A stretch of 64,000 nt of DNA from VRUE01 sp963718775 (lineage in GTDB: Bacteria; Actinomycetota; Thermoleophilia; Solirubrobacterales; 70-9). The stretch spans positions 1,860,001 through 1,924,000 of the forward strand of contig OY970377.1 of the NCBI GenBank assembly GCA_963718775.1, in the 5' to 3' direction. Each line of letters opens with the position of its first letter. Positions within the stretch are counted from its first letter, which is position 1. The notes beneath the pieces are model-generated. The model worked only from the letters and a program-made list of their open reading frames with translations, searched no databases and had not been told where the DNA came from. Below, one piece after another: positions 1 to 8,526 of this stretch. Position numbers and translations under genes: made by a program.

Positions 1-707
1 GCGTGCCCGCCGATCGAGTCGGTGACGGGGTAGAGCAGCAGCTGCATCGCCGGCCGCGGGCCGTCGCCGCGGGTCTGCAGGCAGACCGCCGCCGAGAGAT
101 TGCCACCCGCGCTGTCGCCGGCGACAGCTATCCGCGCCGGGTCGATGCCGAGCTCATCCGCCTGCCCGGCCGCCCAGGTGAAAGCCGCGACCGCGTCTTC
201 GACGGGAGCCGGGAAGGGATGCTCCGGCGCCAGCCGGTAGCCGACGGAGAGAACGCGGCAGCCGCTGTGCTTGGCGAGGAAGCGACAGAGGCCGTCGTGG
301 GTCTCGAGATCGCCGATCACCCAGCCGCCGCCGTGGTAGTAGACCAGCAGCGGTTGCGGAGGTCGCGGCGCGCCGAGCGCTACGTAGAGCCGCGCCGGGA
401 TCTCGCCGGCCGGGCCGGGGATGGCCAGGTCCTCGACCCGCGCCATCGGCTGCGGTGGGCCGCAGACCACCGGCACGCCCTCGAGGTTCTCCGCCCGCGC
501 CTGCTCGACCGTGCGTCCCTCGACCAGCGAGGTCTCTCCTGTCCGCTTGGCCAGCTGCAGCAGTGTGTGGATGTCCGGGGCGAGCTCCTGTCCGTCGAGC
601 CGCGGCGGCTGGCCGAAGAGTCGCCGCTGCAAACGCGGCGACAGACGCCCGCAGAGGGTGCGCACGATCCGGTGCTCCATCTGTGGTGAAAGTCGCGGCG
701 CCGCCAT
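1..707 (-). CDS. alpha/beta hydrolase, HSL (lipase/esterase) family, C-terminus cut by window edge
   Basis: The minus-strand frame is open from ATG at 707 to the left edge, so the C-terminal catalytic Asp and His are missing. Two family motifs are visible. One is the oxyanion-hole HGGG in YYHGGGWVIGD, and the other is the nucleophile elbow GDSAGG with the catalytic Ser. Between them is the YRLAPEHPFPAP segment typical of the hormone-sensitive-lipase family. Such enzymes hydrolyse short acyl esters and are cytoplasmic; no signal peptide is seen. A second in-frame ATG ten codons downstream is an alternative start, because neither has a strong ribosome binding site. The family is certain, the substrate unknown. 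Confidence 0.85.
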   Translation of the reverse strand, partial: MAAPRLSPQMEHRIVRTLCGRLSPRLQRRLFGQPPRLDGQELAPDIHTLLQLAKRTGETSLVEGRTVEQARAENLEGVPVVCGPPQPMARVEDLAIPGPAGEIPARLYVALGAPRPPQPLLVYYHGGGWVIGDLETHDGLCRFLAKHSGCRVLSVGYRLAPEHPFPAPVEDAVAAFTWAAGQADELGIDPARIAVAGDSAGGNLSAAVCLQTRGDGPRPAMQLLLYPVTDSIGGH

Positions 708-802
708 GACGGCCAAAAGGCTATGCGATGAATGGGCCTGAGCGGTTTTTCGTCCCCGGCCCCAACCGGGGAGAGTTCTCGATACCCCGCCCTTGTACTG
801 GC

Positions 803-1006
803 ATGACAAATCGCTTGAGGTTGACGATTGCAATGTTCATCGCCACGGCCGGCCTTCTGACAACGGGCGCCAGGGCTTCCGATCAAGAGGTTCCACGGCT
901 TGACTGCACGCACCCCGGGAGCCTGCGGTTGGTGCGCTTCGAGGATGGCTCCGCTCAGCTGCGTTGTGGGCCTCGTCTACTCGCCCGGGTTTCTGCGCCT
1001 GGCTGA
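803..1006 (+). CDS. small secreted hypothetical protein
   Basis: A 67-residue protein beginning MTNRLRLTIAMFIATAGL, with a classic signal peptide ending near GARA. The mature part is only about 43 residues and holds two cysteines (LDCTHPG and QLRCGPR) that could form one disulfide. I recognise no family. An in-frame upstream ATG at 728 would put an unlikely hydrophilic stretch before the signal peptide, so 803 is preferred. It lies just upstream of another small exported protein, about 50 bases away. It is short and high-GC, so confidence is moderate. Confidence 0.45.
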   Translation: MTNRLRLTIAMFIATAGLLTTGARASDQEVPRLDCTHPGSLRLVRFEDGSAQLRCGPRLLARVSAPG

Positions 1007-1054
1007 GGCATATGCTTCCCGGGATCTGAGTAATTACGACTTCGGGAGGAAACT

Positions 1055-1282
1055 TTGCAGGCTGCAATCCGTCGTTTTCGCCTTGCTGCGCCGGTTCTGG
1101 CCGTGACCCTGTTCGTCCTTGCCTGTGTGGCTCAGCCCGCGCTCGCATTTCGTGATCGGGATTGCTCTGACTTCAGCAGCCAGGCGCAGGCACAGCGCTT
1201 CTTCAAGAAGCACAACCCGAGTCGAGACCCCCACCGTCTCGATGGCGACAACGACGGCATTGCCTGCGAGGCGCTCTACTAG
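1055..1282 (+). CDS. secreted excalibur calcium-binding domain protein
   Basis: A 75-residue exported protein made of a signal peptide (about residues 1-30, ending QPALA) and one excalibur domain. The domain shows the DRDCSDF start, the FFKKHNPSRDPHRLD middle, and the DGDNDGIACE end with the DxDxDG calcium-loop-like signature and two cysteines. The start is TTG at 1055: GGGAGGA (1044-1050) lies five bases upstream, and no ATG fits. Excalibur domains are common in extracellular actinobacterial and firmicute proteins and may bind calcium. The role here is unknown. Confidence 0.8.
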   Translation: MQAAIRRFRLAAPVLAVTLFVLACVAQPALAFRDRDCSDFSSQAQAQRFFKKHNPSRDPHRLDGDNDGIACEALY

Positions 1283-1323
1283 TAGTCCGTCCGGCGCAGT
1301 CAGCTGCGAGACGTATCTCACAT

Positions 1324-1349
1324 GGCTACTGGCCAGCTGGCCAGTAGCC
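1324..1349. promoter_or_regulatory. perfect 26-bp palindrome upstream of the P450 gene
   Basis: Half-site GGCTACTGGCCAG is followed directly by its exact reverse complement, without a loop. It ends 17 bases before the P450 start codon. A loop-free dyad of this length fits a dimeric repressor site better than a terminator, and no T-run follows. Which protein would bind is unknown. Confidence 0.5.
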
Positions 1350-1366
1350 TGCTGAAGTAGAGGCGC

Positions 1367-2713
1367 ATGGAGGCAGCTACGACAACCGCTCCGCGGCCGG
1401 CAACCCGGCCGTCCGAGCGACGGCTGCCGCCCAGCCCGCCGCTACCACGCCCGGTCCAGACGGCGATCTGGTCCCGGCAGGCGAGGCGGATGCTTTACGC
1501 CTGCCAGGACCGTTACGGCGACATGTTCACGGTTCGCATCGCCTACGAAGGCACCTGGGTGATGCTGGCCGATCCGGAGGCGATCAAGCAGGTCTTCACG
1601 GGCGATCCACGCGTCTTCCACGCCGGCGAGGGCAACGAAATACTCGCCCCTCTGCTCGGCCGCAACTCGCTCCTCGTCCTCGACGAGAAGCGCCACATGA
1701 GCCAGCGCCGCCTGTTGCTGCCGCCCTTCCACGGCGAACGCATGCAGGGCTACGCGCAGATCATGGGCGAGATCGCAGAACGCGAGATCGACAGCTGGCC
1801 TACCGGGACGCCCTACAAGCTGCGGCCACGGATGCAGGCGCTGACCCTAGAGATCATCCTGCGCACGGTATTCGGCGTCGACGGGGCCGAGGCCGGCAAG
1901 CTCGCCGACCTGCGCGAGTCGCTACGCGGCTTCCTCGACATGACTACCAACCCCCGCTTTCTGCTGCCGCTGCTCGTCGTCGGGCCGAAGCGGGTGCGCG
2001 GCGTGTCTCCCTTCCGCCAGCGGATCGACCGGGTAGACGAGCTGATCTACCGGGAGATCGCCGAGCGCAGGCGGGCCGAGGATCTCGAGGAGCGCGACGA
2101 CGTGCTCTCGATGATGATCGGCGCCACGCACGAGGACGGCAGCCCGATGAGCGACGTCGAGATCCGCGATGAGCTGCTCACCCTGCTCGTCGCCGGCCAC
2201 GAGACGACGGCGACCTCGCTCTCCTGGGCGGTCGAGCGACTCGTCCGCAGCCCCGACAAGCTCGATCGACTGCGGAGCGAGGTCGGCGAAGGCCGCGAGG
2301 AGTACCTGACGGCGACGATCCAGGAGACCCTGCGCCTTCGCCCGGTGATCTCGATCGTCCTGCGCAAGCTCACCCAGCCGGTTGAGATCGGTGGCTACGA
2401 GCTGCCGGCCGGCGTCTCGGTCGCGCCCTCGGTCTACCTCGTCCACCGCAACCCGGAGATCTATCCCGAGCCGCAGCGATTCCTCCCTGAGCGCTTCCTC
2501 GACACCCCGCCCGGCACCTACACCTGGATTCCCTTTGGCGGCGGCGTGCGCCGCTGCCTCGGCGCCTCCTTCGCCCAGTTCGAGATGGCCGTCGTCCTAA
2601 AAGAGCTGGTCAAGCGCCACCAGATCCATCCAGCTAACCCCCGGCCCGAGCGAATCTTCAGACGCGCGATCACCGAGACCCCCCGCCACGACGCCGAGGT
2701 AGTGCTCAGCTAA
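1367..2713 (+). CDS. cytochrome P450
   Basis: A 448-residue soluble bacterial P450. The I-helix oxygen-activation motif is AGHETT (276-281), the K-helix ExxR is ETLR (320-323), and the heme loop FGGGVRRCLGA supplies the cysteine thiolate at C397. Length and motif spacing match CYP families such as CYP110/CYP102-like class monooxygenases, which need a separate ferredoxin/reductase system; none is encoded nearby. The N-terminus is proline-rich and has no membrane anchor. A perfect palindrome immediately upstream suggests dedicated repression, possibly substrate-inducible. The substrate cannot be told from sequence. Confidence 0.95.
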   Translation: MEAATTTAPRPATRPSERRLPPSPPLPRPVQTAIWSRQARRMLYACQDRYGDMFTVRIAYEGTWVMLADPEAIKQVFTGDPRVFHAGEGNEILAPLLGRNSLLVLDEKRHMSQRRLLLPPFHGERMQGYAQIMGEIAEREIDSWPTGTPYKLRPRMQALTLEIILRTVFGVDGAEAGKLADLRESLRGFLDMTTNPRFLLPLLVVGPKRVRGVSPFRQRIDRVDELIYREIAERRRAEDLEERDDVLSMMIGATHEDGSPMSDVEIRDELLTLLVAGHETTATSLSWAVERLVRSPDKLDRLRSEVGEGREEYLTATIQETLRLRPVISIVLRKLTQPVEIGGYELPAGVSVAPSVYLVHRNPEIYPEPQRFLPERFLDTPPGTYTWIPFGGGVRRCLGASFAQFEMAVVLKELVKRHQIHPANPRPERIFRRAITETPRHDAEVVLS

Positions 2714-2725
2714 GCGCGCTGTGTC

Positions 2726-2831
2726 AGAGGGTCTGGCCTCCCCTCCCACTGAGGCTCCCGAAACAACAAGCCGAAGCACAGCGACGATCTGCTGCGCAAC
2801 GGCCTCAGGGGGAGGGGAGGCCAGACCCTCT
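2726..2831. terminator. long inverted repeat between convergent P450 and nrdJ genes
   Basis: The left arm (2726-2755) and right arm (2802-2831) pair over about 30 bases with one mismatch; the outer 22 bases match perfectly (AGAGGGTCTGGCCTCC and its complement). The loop is about 46 bases. It fills the gap between two converging genes, so a bidirectional terminator or mRNA 3'-end stabiliser is the simplest reading. There is no U-tract. Confidence 0.6.
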
Positions 2832-2849
2832 CCCCATTTCGCCTCAGTC

Positions 2850-5681
2850 TCAGCCGCAGCCGGTGTTGTTGCCGCAGGAGGAGCAGGTGTAGCAAGACCC
2901 CGTGCGCTGCATCATGCCGCCACACTGCTCGCAGGCGGGACCGAGGTCGAGGCCCGACATCTTGGCCGGGACCACCGGGGGAGTTTCGGTAAAGGCCGCT
3001 GAGGCCGGCACGGCCTCGCCGCCGCTTGCCTTGGCCTTCTCGGCGCCGTTGCCCGGCTTGGAGTGACCGTTGCCGCCATTGGCCGGGCTTGCCGTGCCGC
3101 CGTTGGTGTCGATCCCGAGGCCGAGCTGGGCCGTCTCGGCATCACGCTTGGCGCGCACCTCGGTGGTGAGGATGCCGAGATCCTCCAGCGTCTCGGTGTC
3201 CTCGATGAAGCGGCTCGCCACCCAGCGCATGATGTAGTCGGGCATCGACTTGGCGAAGGGGATCTCCGGGTTGCCGGTGATGCCCTCCGGCTCGAAGCGC
3301 ATGTAGCTGAACTTGCGCACGAAGGTCTCCAGCGGTACGCCGTACTGCAGGCCGATCGAGATCGCCGTCGCGAAGGCGTTGAGCAGCCCGCGCATCGTCG
3401 AGCCCTCCTTGCCGATGTCGGTGAGGAAGATCTCGCCGACCGAGCCATCCTCGTATTTGCCGGCGGTGATGTAGCCCTCGTGGCCGGCGATCGAGAACTT
3501 GTGGGTGATCGATTCGCGCGTCTTCGGCATCCGCTTGCGCTCGGGCGGCAGCACGACCACCTCGGCCTCGGCGCCCTTTTCGTCCTGCGCGTCGGTGCGC
3601 AGCGCCTGTGCCGTCTTCGAGCCGTCGCGATAGATCGCCAGCGCCTTGAGGCCGCCCTTCCAGCCGCGCGTGTAGGCGTCGGCGATGTCCTCCACCGTCG
3701 CCGTCTGCGGCAGGTTGACCGTCTTCGAGATCGCCCCGGAGATGAAGGGTTGCGTGGCGGCCATCATGTCGATGTGGCCGGTGTGGGTGATCGCCCGCTC
3801 GCCGACCGCGACGTCGAAGACGGGCAGGTGCTCGTCCTTGAGGCCGGGGGCGCCGATGATCGTCGCGTTCTCGGTGATGTGAGCGTCGATCTGCTCGACC
3901 TGCGGCTCGGCGTAGCCCAGCGTGCGCAGCGCCAGCGGCACCGATTTGTTGACGATCGTCATCTGGCCGCCGCCGACAAGCTCCTTGAACTTGACCAGTG
4001 AGAAGTCGGGCTCGATCCCGGTCGTGTCGCAGTCCATCAGGAAGCTGATCGTCCCGGTCGGCGCCAGCACCGTCGCCTGGGCGTTGCGGTAGCCGTGCTC
4101 CTCGCCGAGCTCGACCGCTTCGTCCCAGGAGCGCTGCGCGGCCTCGAGCAGTTCGCCCTTGATCCCGGTTGGGTCGACGTCGTGTGAGGCGTCGCGGTGC
4201 ATCCTCATCACCCCGTTGTGGGCGTCGCGGTTCTTCTCGTACTCCTCGTAGGGGCCGGTCGCCCCGGCGGCGATCAGCGCCGACTGACGGTAGGCGCGGC
4301 CGGTCATCAGCGCCGTGATCGCGGCCGCGACGTTGCGGCCTGCCTCGGAGTCGTAGGGGAGGCCGTCCGACATCAGCAGGGCGCCGAGGTTGGCGTAGCC
4401 GAGGCCGAGCTGGCGGAAGCGGTTGGCGTTCTCGGTGATCTCCTCGGTCGGGTAGCTGGAGAAGCCGACGACGATCTCCTGGGCGAGGAAGACGATGTCG
4501 ACCGCGTGCTCGAAGTCGGAGACGTCGAAGCTGCCGTCGGGGCGGCGAAATTTCATCAGGTTGAGCGAGGCCAGGTTGCAGGCCGAGTCGTCGACGTGCA
4601 TGTACTCGCTGCAGGGGTTGGAGGCGTTGATCCGGCCCGACTCGGGGCAGGTGTGCCAGCGGTTGATGATCGTGTCGTACTGGACGCCGGGATCGGCGCA
4701 GCGCCAGGCGGCGTCGGCGATCTGGTTCATCAGCTCGCGCGCGTCCAGCGTCTTCACCGTCGTGCCGTCGGTGCGCGCGGTCAGCTGCCAGTCCTCGCCG
4801 GCCTCGACCGCCTCCATGAAGTCGTCGCTGACCCGCACCGAGTTGTTGGCGTTCTGGTACTGGATCGAGGTGAAGCCCTCGCCGTCGATCGACATGTCGA
4901 AACCGGCGTCGCGCAGCGCCTCGGCCTTCTTCTCCTCGTCGGCCTTGCACCAGATGAAGTGCTCGATGTCGGGATGGTCGACGTCGAGCACGACCATCTT
5001 CGCCGCCCGCCGCGTCTTGCCGCCGGACTTGATCGTGCCCGCCCAGGAGTCGGCGCCGCGCATGAAGCTGACCGGGCCGCTGGCGGTGCCGCCCTTGGCC
5101 AGCTGCTCCATCGAGCCGCGGATGTTGGAGAGGTTGATCCCCGAGCCCGAGCCGCCGCGGAAGATCTTGCCCTCCTTGGTGTTCCAGCCCAGGATCGAGT
5201 CCATGTTGTCTTCGACGCTGAGGATGAAGCAGGCCGAGCACTGCGGGCGCTCCTCAAAGCCGACGTTGAACCAGACCGGCGAGTTGAAGGCGGCCTTCTG
5301 GTTGAGCAGGATCGAGGTCAGCTCGGCCTCGAAGGCATCGGCGTCCTCGTCGGAGGCGAAGTAACCGCCCTCGCGGCCCCAGTTGGAGATCGTGCCGGCG
5401 ACGCGGCCGATCATCTGTTTGACCGAGGACTCACGCTTGTCGCTGCCCAGCTGTCCGCGGAAGTACTTCTGGGCGACGATGTTGGTCGCGTTCTGCGACC
5501 AGCTCTTCGGGAACTCGACGCCGCGCTGCTCGAAGGCCGGGCTCTCCGGGTTGCCGATCACCGCATCGCGGACCTCCCACTCGATCTCATCGAAGGGATG
5601 TGTCCCGGCAGAGGAAAATCGCCGCTCTATCGAGAGGCCCTGCAGACCGGTCTGGGCGGTGCTGGTGGCGGTCTTGGACAT
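2850..5681 (-). CDS. nrdJ: adenosylcobalamin-dependent ribonucleotide reductase (class II)
   Basis: A 943-residue class II reductase that turns ribonucleoside diphosphates into deoxynucleotides using adenosylcobalamin, without a radical-generating small subunit. Visible elements are the substrate-site cysteine in QCSACFILSVEDN (about 148-151), the catalytic block NPCSEYMHVDDSACNLASLN (about 360), and the C-terminal redox shuttle CEQCGG..CYTCSSCG, which matches the family's usual Cys-rich tail. The start is ATG at 5681 with GAGAGGAG seven bases upstream. The gene stands alone and diverges from the hemolysin III gene. I see no cobalamin-riboswitch B12 box in its short leader. Length and motifs are normal. 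Confidence 0.97.
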   Translation of the reverse strand: MSKTATSTAQTGLQGLSIERRFSSAGTHPFDEIEWEVRDAVIGNPESPAFEQRGVEFPKSWSQNATNIVAQKYFRGQLGSDKRESSVKQMIGRVAGTISNWGREGGYFASDEDADAFEAELTSILLNQKAAFNSPVWFNVGFEERPQCSACFILSVEDNMDSILGWNTKEGKIFRGGSGSGINLSNIRGSMEQLAKGGTASGPVSFMRGADSWAGTIKSGGKTRRAAKMVVLDVDHPDIEHFIWCKADEEKKAEALRDAGFDMSIDGEGFTSIQYQNANNSVRVSDDFMEAVEAGEDWQLTARTDGTTVKTLDARELMNQIADAAWRCADPGVQYDTIINRWHTCPESGRINASNPCSEYMHVDDSACNLASLNLMKFRRPDGSFDVSDFEHAVDIVFLAQEIVVGFSSYPTEEITENANRFRQLGLGYANLGALLMSDGLPYDSEAGRNVAAAITALMTGRAYRQSALIAAGATGPYEEYEKNRDAHNGVMRMHRDASHDVDPTGIKGELLEAAQRSWDEAVELGEEHGYRNAQATVLAPTGTISFLMDCDTTGIEPDFSLVKFKELVGGGQMTIVNKSVPLALRTLGYAEPQVEQIDAHITENATIIGAPGLKDEHLPVFDVAVGERAITHTGHIDMMAATQPFISGAISKTVNLPQTATVEDIADAYTRGWKGGLKALAIYRDGSKTAQALRTDAQDEKGAEAEVVVLPPERKRMPKTRESITHKFSIAGHEGYITAGKYEDGSVGEIFLTDIGKEGSTMRGLLNAFATAISIGLQYGVPLETFVRKFSYMRFEPEGITGNPEIPFAKSMPDYIMRWVASRFIEDTETLEDLGILTTEVRAKRDAETAQLGLGIDTNGGTASPANGGNGHSKPGNGAEKAKASGGEAVPASAAFTETPPVVPAKMSGLDLGPACEQCGGMMQRTGSCYTCSSCGNNTGCG

Positions 5682-5862
5682 CGAACTTCTCCTCTCGCAG
5701 CGACTTTCAGGGGTGACTTCCCAGGATTGCCTCTGGCGCGGACGGAACGCGTGTCAATCCACGCCTACACGCACGACCTGCGAAAGATCTATTGCAATTC
5801 GCTTGGCTCTACATGGTGTCAATCCCGCAATGTCGGCAGAAAGAGCGGAGTACGCTGTGGGC

Positions 5863-6618
5863 ATGGTTGAAGATCTGCGCAGGGGCGCGGAGCGGATGGG
5901 CGAGCGGGCGACGGCGGCGAGAGATGCGGCGGTCGGGAGGGCCGAGGCCGCCAAGGACGCGGCCAGCGACGCGATCGCCGCGGTCAAGCCGAAGCTGCGC
6001 GGCGTTTCCCACGAGTGGGCCTTCTTCGTCTCGCTCTTCCTAGGCGCCGGCCTGATCGTCGCCGCCAAGACTCCAAAAGCGACCCTCGCCGTGGCGATCT
6101 ACGCGGTCAGCCTCTCGGCCCTGCTCGGCACCAGCGCCCTCTACCACCGGGTCAACTGGACCAGGCCCAGCGTGCGCCGCTGGATGCGCCGCCTCGATCA
6201 CTCGATGATCTTCTTCCTCATCGCCGGCACCTACACGCCCTTCGCCCTGCTCGTCCTCGACGGTCCCCTCGCCGACGCGATCCTGGTCGTCGTCTGGGCC
6301 GGCGCGATCGCCGGCGCCATCGTCGAGATGGTCTGGATCGAACACCCCAAGTGGGTCGCGGCGCTGATCTACATGTCGCTCGGCTGGGTAGCCGCGATCG
6401 CCTTCCCCGGCCTCTGGGACGAGATGGGCGTCGCTGGCACCCTCCTCGTCGCCGCCGGCGGCATCCTCTACACAGCCGGCGCCGTGGTCTATGCCACCCA
6501 GCGCCCCAACCCCAACCCAAGGGTCTTCGGCTACCACGAGGTATTCCACCTCCTCGTCATCGCGGCGGCGGCGGCTCACTTTGCGGCCGTGGCCTTCTTC
6601 GCTCTGCCGGCTGCCTAA
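5863..6618 (+). CDS. hemolysin III / PAQR-family membrane protein
   Basis: An integral membrane protein of about 251 residues with seven predicted helices. Family signatures are SHEWAFF at the first helix, SALYHRV, RRLDHSMIFFLIAGTYTPF and a C-terminal YHEVFHLLVI. The conserved His and Asp residues are the putative zinc site shared by PAQR/hemolysin III/CREST hydrolases. A 40-residue Ala/Arg-rich amphipathic leader (MVEDLRRGAERMGER...) precedes the core, which is unusual. An ATG at 5830 is an alternative start. The name is historical; a membrane hydrolase or lipid-homeostasis role is more likely than haemolysis. Confidence 0.88.
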   Translation: MVEDLRRGAERMGERATAARDAAVGRAEAAKDAASDAIAAVKPKLRGVSHEWAFFVSLFLGAGLIVAAKTPKATLAVAIYAVSLSALLGTSALYHRVNWTRPSVRRWMRRLDHSMIFFLIAGTYTPFALLVLDGPLADAILVVVWAGAIAGAIVEMVWIEHPKWVAALIYMSLGWVAAIAFPGLWDEMGVAGTLLVAAGGILYTAGAVVYATQRPNPNPRVFGYHEVFHLLVIAAAAAHFAAVAFFALPAA

Positions 6619-6626
6619 AGCGATAT

Positions 6627-6650
6627 CCTTACTTCAATCTAGAAGTAAGG
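6627..6650. promoter_or_regulatory. inverted repeat, likely antitoxin autoregulatory operator
   Basis: CCTTACTTC (6627-6635), six bases, then GAAGTAAGG (6642-6650) form a perfect 9-bp dyad. The right arm contains the AAGG of the antitoxin ribosome binding site, so protein bound here could block both transcription and translation. AbrB-type antitoxins commonly repress their own operon; binding here is inference. Confidence 0.55.
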
Positions 6651-6658
6651 AATTGAAG

Positions 6659-6907
6659 ATGGACGTTGCGGCGAAGTTGACTTCCAAGGGTCAGATCACG
6701 GTCCCGAAGGCTGTGCGCGACAGCCTCGAGTTGGAGCCAGGCGATCAAGTGCTGTTCCGCCTCGAAGGCGGACGGGCGATCCTTGCCCGCACCCAGAACT
6801 TCCTCGACCTTGCCGGATCGGTCCCCGTCCCGCCTGACAAGCGCGGCGCCTCATGGGACGACATTCGAAGCCAGACGCGGAAAGCGCGCGGCAAGAGGCT
6901 GTCCTGA
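6659..6907 (+). CDS. AbrB/MazE-type antitoxin (SpoVT-AbrB domain)
   Basis: An 82-residue protein with an N-terminal swapped-hairpin AbrB domain (LTSKGQITVPKAVRDSLELE...GDQVLFRL, residues 7-42) and a C-terminal tail that would wrap the toxin. The start ATG at 6659 is placed by AAGGA eight bases upstream. It overlaps the following PIN-domain gene, the standard antitoxin-before-toxin order. It probably binds the dyad just upstream and neutralises the PIN nuclease. The pairing is well supported by context; the nomenclature (VapB or MazE-like) is uncertain. Confidence 0.88.
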   Translation: MDVAAKLTSKGQITVPKAVRDSLELEPGDQVLFRLEGGRAILARTQNFLDLAGSVPVPPDKRGASWDDIRSQTRKARGKRLS

Positions 6908-7293
6908 CCACCCTCCTCGACACCAATGTCGTCATTCGACACCTCACCGGCGATCCGCCGGAGATGGCCCGACGGGCGACGAGATTCCTGGCCTCCGCGC
7001 CAGATCTGGTCCTCGTCGATCTGGTGGTCGCCGAGTGCGTTTACGTGCTCGAGTCCTTTTACGAAGTCGAGAGAGCGCGCGTCGCCGAACTGATGCGGGC
7101 AGCTCTTGGGGTGCCGACGATTTCCGCCGACACCGACTTCCTCCTTCGGGCCCTCGAGCTCTATGAGCTCGACCGTCTCGACTTCGCCGAGGCCTACCTC
7201 GTTGCGGCTGCAGAGCTGACGGGCGTCGAGACGATCGCCTCGTTTGACAAGGCGATCGACCGCGTGTCGTCGGCTAAGCGGATAGTTCCTTAA
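6853..7293 (+). CDS. PIN-domain ribonuclease toxin (VapC-like)
   Basis: The PIN fold starts at LLDTNVVIRHL and carries the expected acidic residues: Asp in LLDTN, Glu in VVAECVYVLE, Asp in LDFAEAYL, and the terminal SFDKAID. PIN toxins cleave RNA with Mg or Mn ions. The only ATG (6853) adds 17 residues before the fold and overlaps the antitoxin by 55 bases. A CTG at 6904, overlapping the antitoxin stop as CTGA, would give a more usual N-terminus but is a rare start. The gene ends against the next gene on the opposite strand, sharing the tetranucleotide TTAA. Confidence 0.85.
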   Translation: MGRHSKPDAESARQEAVLTTLLDTNVVIRHLTGDPPEMARRATRFLASAPDLVLVDLVVAECVYVLESFYEVERARVAELMRAALGVPTISADTDFLLRALELYELDRLDFAEAYLVAAAELTGVETIASFDKAIDRVSSAKRIVP

Positions 7294-7853
7294 GCCGCGA
7301 CGGCCAGCTGGGACTCGATCTCGGCCTCGGAGATGAGCTCGGCGAGTAGCCCCTCCAGCTGATGAGACTGCTGTGGGGAGAGCTCGAGGTGTCCATCGAC
7401 AAGAAGCTCCTTGGCGTGGCCGACCGGCAGCTCCGCCTCGATCACGCGGCCGCCCATCGCGCCGAGGACCTTGCGCAGCTCGGCCTGGGCCCAGACGGCG
7501 CCGAACATGCCGGTCGAGGCGCCGATCGCCGCCACCGGCTTGCCGTTGAGGGCACTCTTGCCGGCGGGGCGGGAGACCCAGTCGAGGGCGTTCTTGAGCT
7601 GGCCGGGGATCGAGTGGTTGTACTCCGGCGTCGCGATCAGAATCGCGTCGGCCCCGCGCACCGCCCCGCGCAGCTCCTCGACCGCGGCCGGGGTCGCCGC
7701 CAGTTCGACGTCCTCGTCATAGGGCGGGACGTCGGCTAGGCCCTCGAACTCGACCAGCTCGGTCCCTGCGGGGAGCCGCTCGGCGGCCGCCCGCAGCAGG
7801 GCACTGTTCAGCGAGCCGCGACGCAGGCTCCCGGAGATGCCCAGGACCCGCAT
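7290..7853 (-). CDS. NADPH-dependent FMN reductase (flavodoxin-like)
   Basis: A 187-residue protein with the flavin phosphate loop GISGSLRRGSLNSALL near the N-terminus, the ATPEYNHSIPGQLKNALDW signature of the NADPH:FMN/chromate reductase family, and GASTGMFGAVWAQ. It reduces FMN or quinone-like compounds with NAD(P)H in the cytoplasm. It starts two bases after the YceI stop, so the two form one transcript. The upstream MarR site suggests the pair responds to an oxidative or xenobiotic signal. The exact substrate is unknown. Confidence 0.9.
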   Translation of the reverse strand: MRVLGISGSLRRGSLNSALLRAAAERLPAGTELVEFEGLADVPPYDEDVELAATPAAVEELRGAVRGADAILIATPEYNHSIPGQLKNALDWVSRPAGKSALNGKPVAAIGASTGMFGAVWAQAELRKVLGAMGGRVIEAELPVGHAKELLVDGHLELSPQQSHQLEGLLAELISEAEIESQLAVAA

Positions 7854-7855
7854 CG

Positions 7856-8407
7856 CTACTCGGCCTCCTCGACCAGCTCCAGCTCGACCGCGATCGCGAC
7901 CTCGTAGTCGAGCACCTCGCCGCCGCTGGGCAGCTCGGCGTTCCAGTCGAGCCCGAAGCTGCGACGGTCGACCGTGGCGGCGACCGAGAGGCCGACACGG
8001 GCGTTGCCGGCGAGGTCGGCGCCGAGCTGGCCGAACCTGCCGCTTGCCTCGACCTCGCGCTTCTCGCCGCGGATCTCGAGCTCACCGCGCAGCGTCGCCG
8101 AGCCGTCCTCGGTGACACTCAGCTCACTCGACGTGAAGCGCAGCTGCGGGTAGCGGCTGGCGTCGAAGAAGTCGGGGGAGAGGAGGTGGCCCTTGAGCTG
8201 CTCCTCGTCGATCTCGATGCTGGCGACGTCGACCGTGCCCTTGAGCTGCCCTCCGTCGCCACCGCTAAGTCGCGCCTCGTAGGAGGCGAAGCCGCTGCGG
8301 AACGTCGCCACGCCGTTGTGGGTGATCGCGAAGGTGATCGACGAGTGGACCGGGTCCACCGCGTACGTGCCTGCCGGTACCTGCTGCTTGATGGTCTGCG
8401 TGCTCAT
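7856..8407 (-). CDS. YceI-family lipocalin-like protein
   Basis: A 183-residue single-domain YceI protein. It opens with the canonical AGTYAVDPVHSSITFAITHNG, contains DASRYPQLRFTS, and ends in the beta-barrel strands GEVLDYEVAIAVELELV. YceI proteins form lipocalin-like barrels that bind isoprenoid-type lipids. The E. coli member is periplasmic, but this one has no signal peptide and looks cytoplasmic. The start ATG at 8407 has AAAGGAC upstream; an upstream ATG at 8461 would run through the promoter. It is transcribed with the FMN reductase, divergently from MarR. Confidence 0.92.
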   Translation of the reverse strand: MSTQTIKQQVPAGTYAVDPVHSSITFAITHNGVATFRSGFASYEARLSGGDGGQLKGTVDVASIEIDEEQLKGHLLSPDFFDASRYPQLRFTSSELSVTEDGSATLRGELEIRGEKREVEASGRFGQLGADLAGNARVGLSVAATVDRRSFGLDWNAELPSGGEVLDYEVAIAVELELVEEAE

Positions 8408-8459
8408 TGCTCTGTCCTTTCGGTAGCTCGTTGCCGTTTCAATGATTGACACAGAAACC

Positions 8460-8502
8460 ATCTTAGCAGAAACACTTGTAAAGACAACTATTGCTTAGAC
8501 AA
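8460..8502 (-). promoter_or_regulatory. yceI promoter overlapped by two MarR-type operator repeats
   Basis: On the minus strand a -35 TTGTCT (8482-8487) and a -10 TAAGAT (8460-8465) are 16 bases apart. On the plus strand TTGTAAAGACAA (8476-8487) and TTGCTTAGACAA (8491-8502) are tandem half-palindromes (TTGT-N4-ACAA type) spaced 15 bases apart. The first covers the -35 box. They lie between yceI and the divergent MarR gene, so MarR is the likely binder. Confidence 0.55.
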
Positions 8503-8526
8503 CATTCATCTGCGAACATGCCATAG

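Noticed and set aside
3..689. Plus-strand 228-codon frame at the left edge
   Set aside because: The minus strand encodes an HSL-family esterase with HGGG and GDSAGG motifs; the plus frame is its shadow.
5682..5862. Cobalamin riboswitch or NrdR boxes upstream of nrdJ
   Set aside because: No B12-box-like sequence or paired NrdR-type palindromes could be found. Two TTGACA-like hexamers on the minus strand lack convincing -10 partners.
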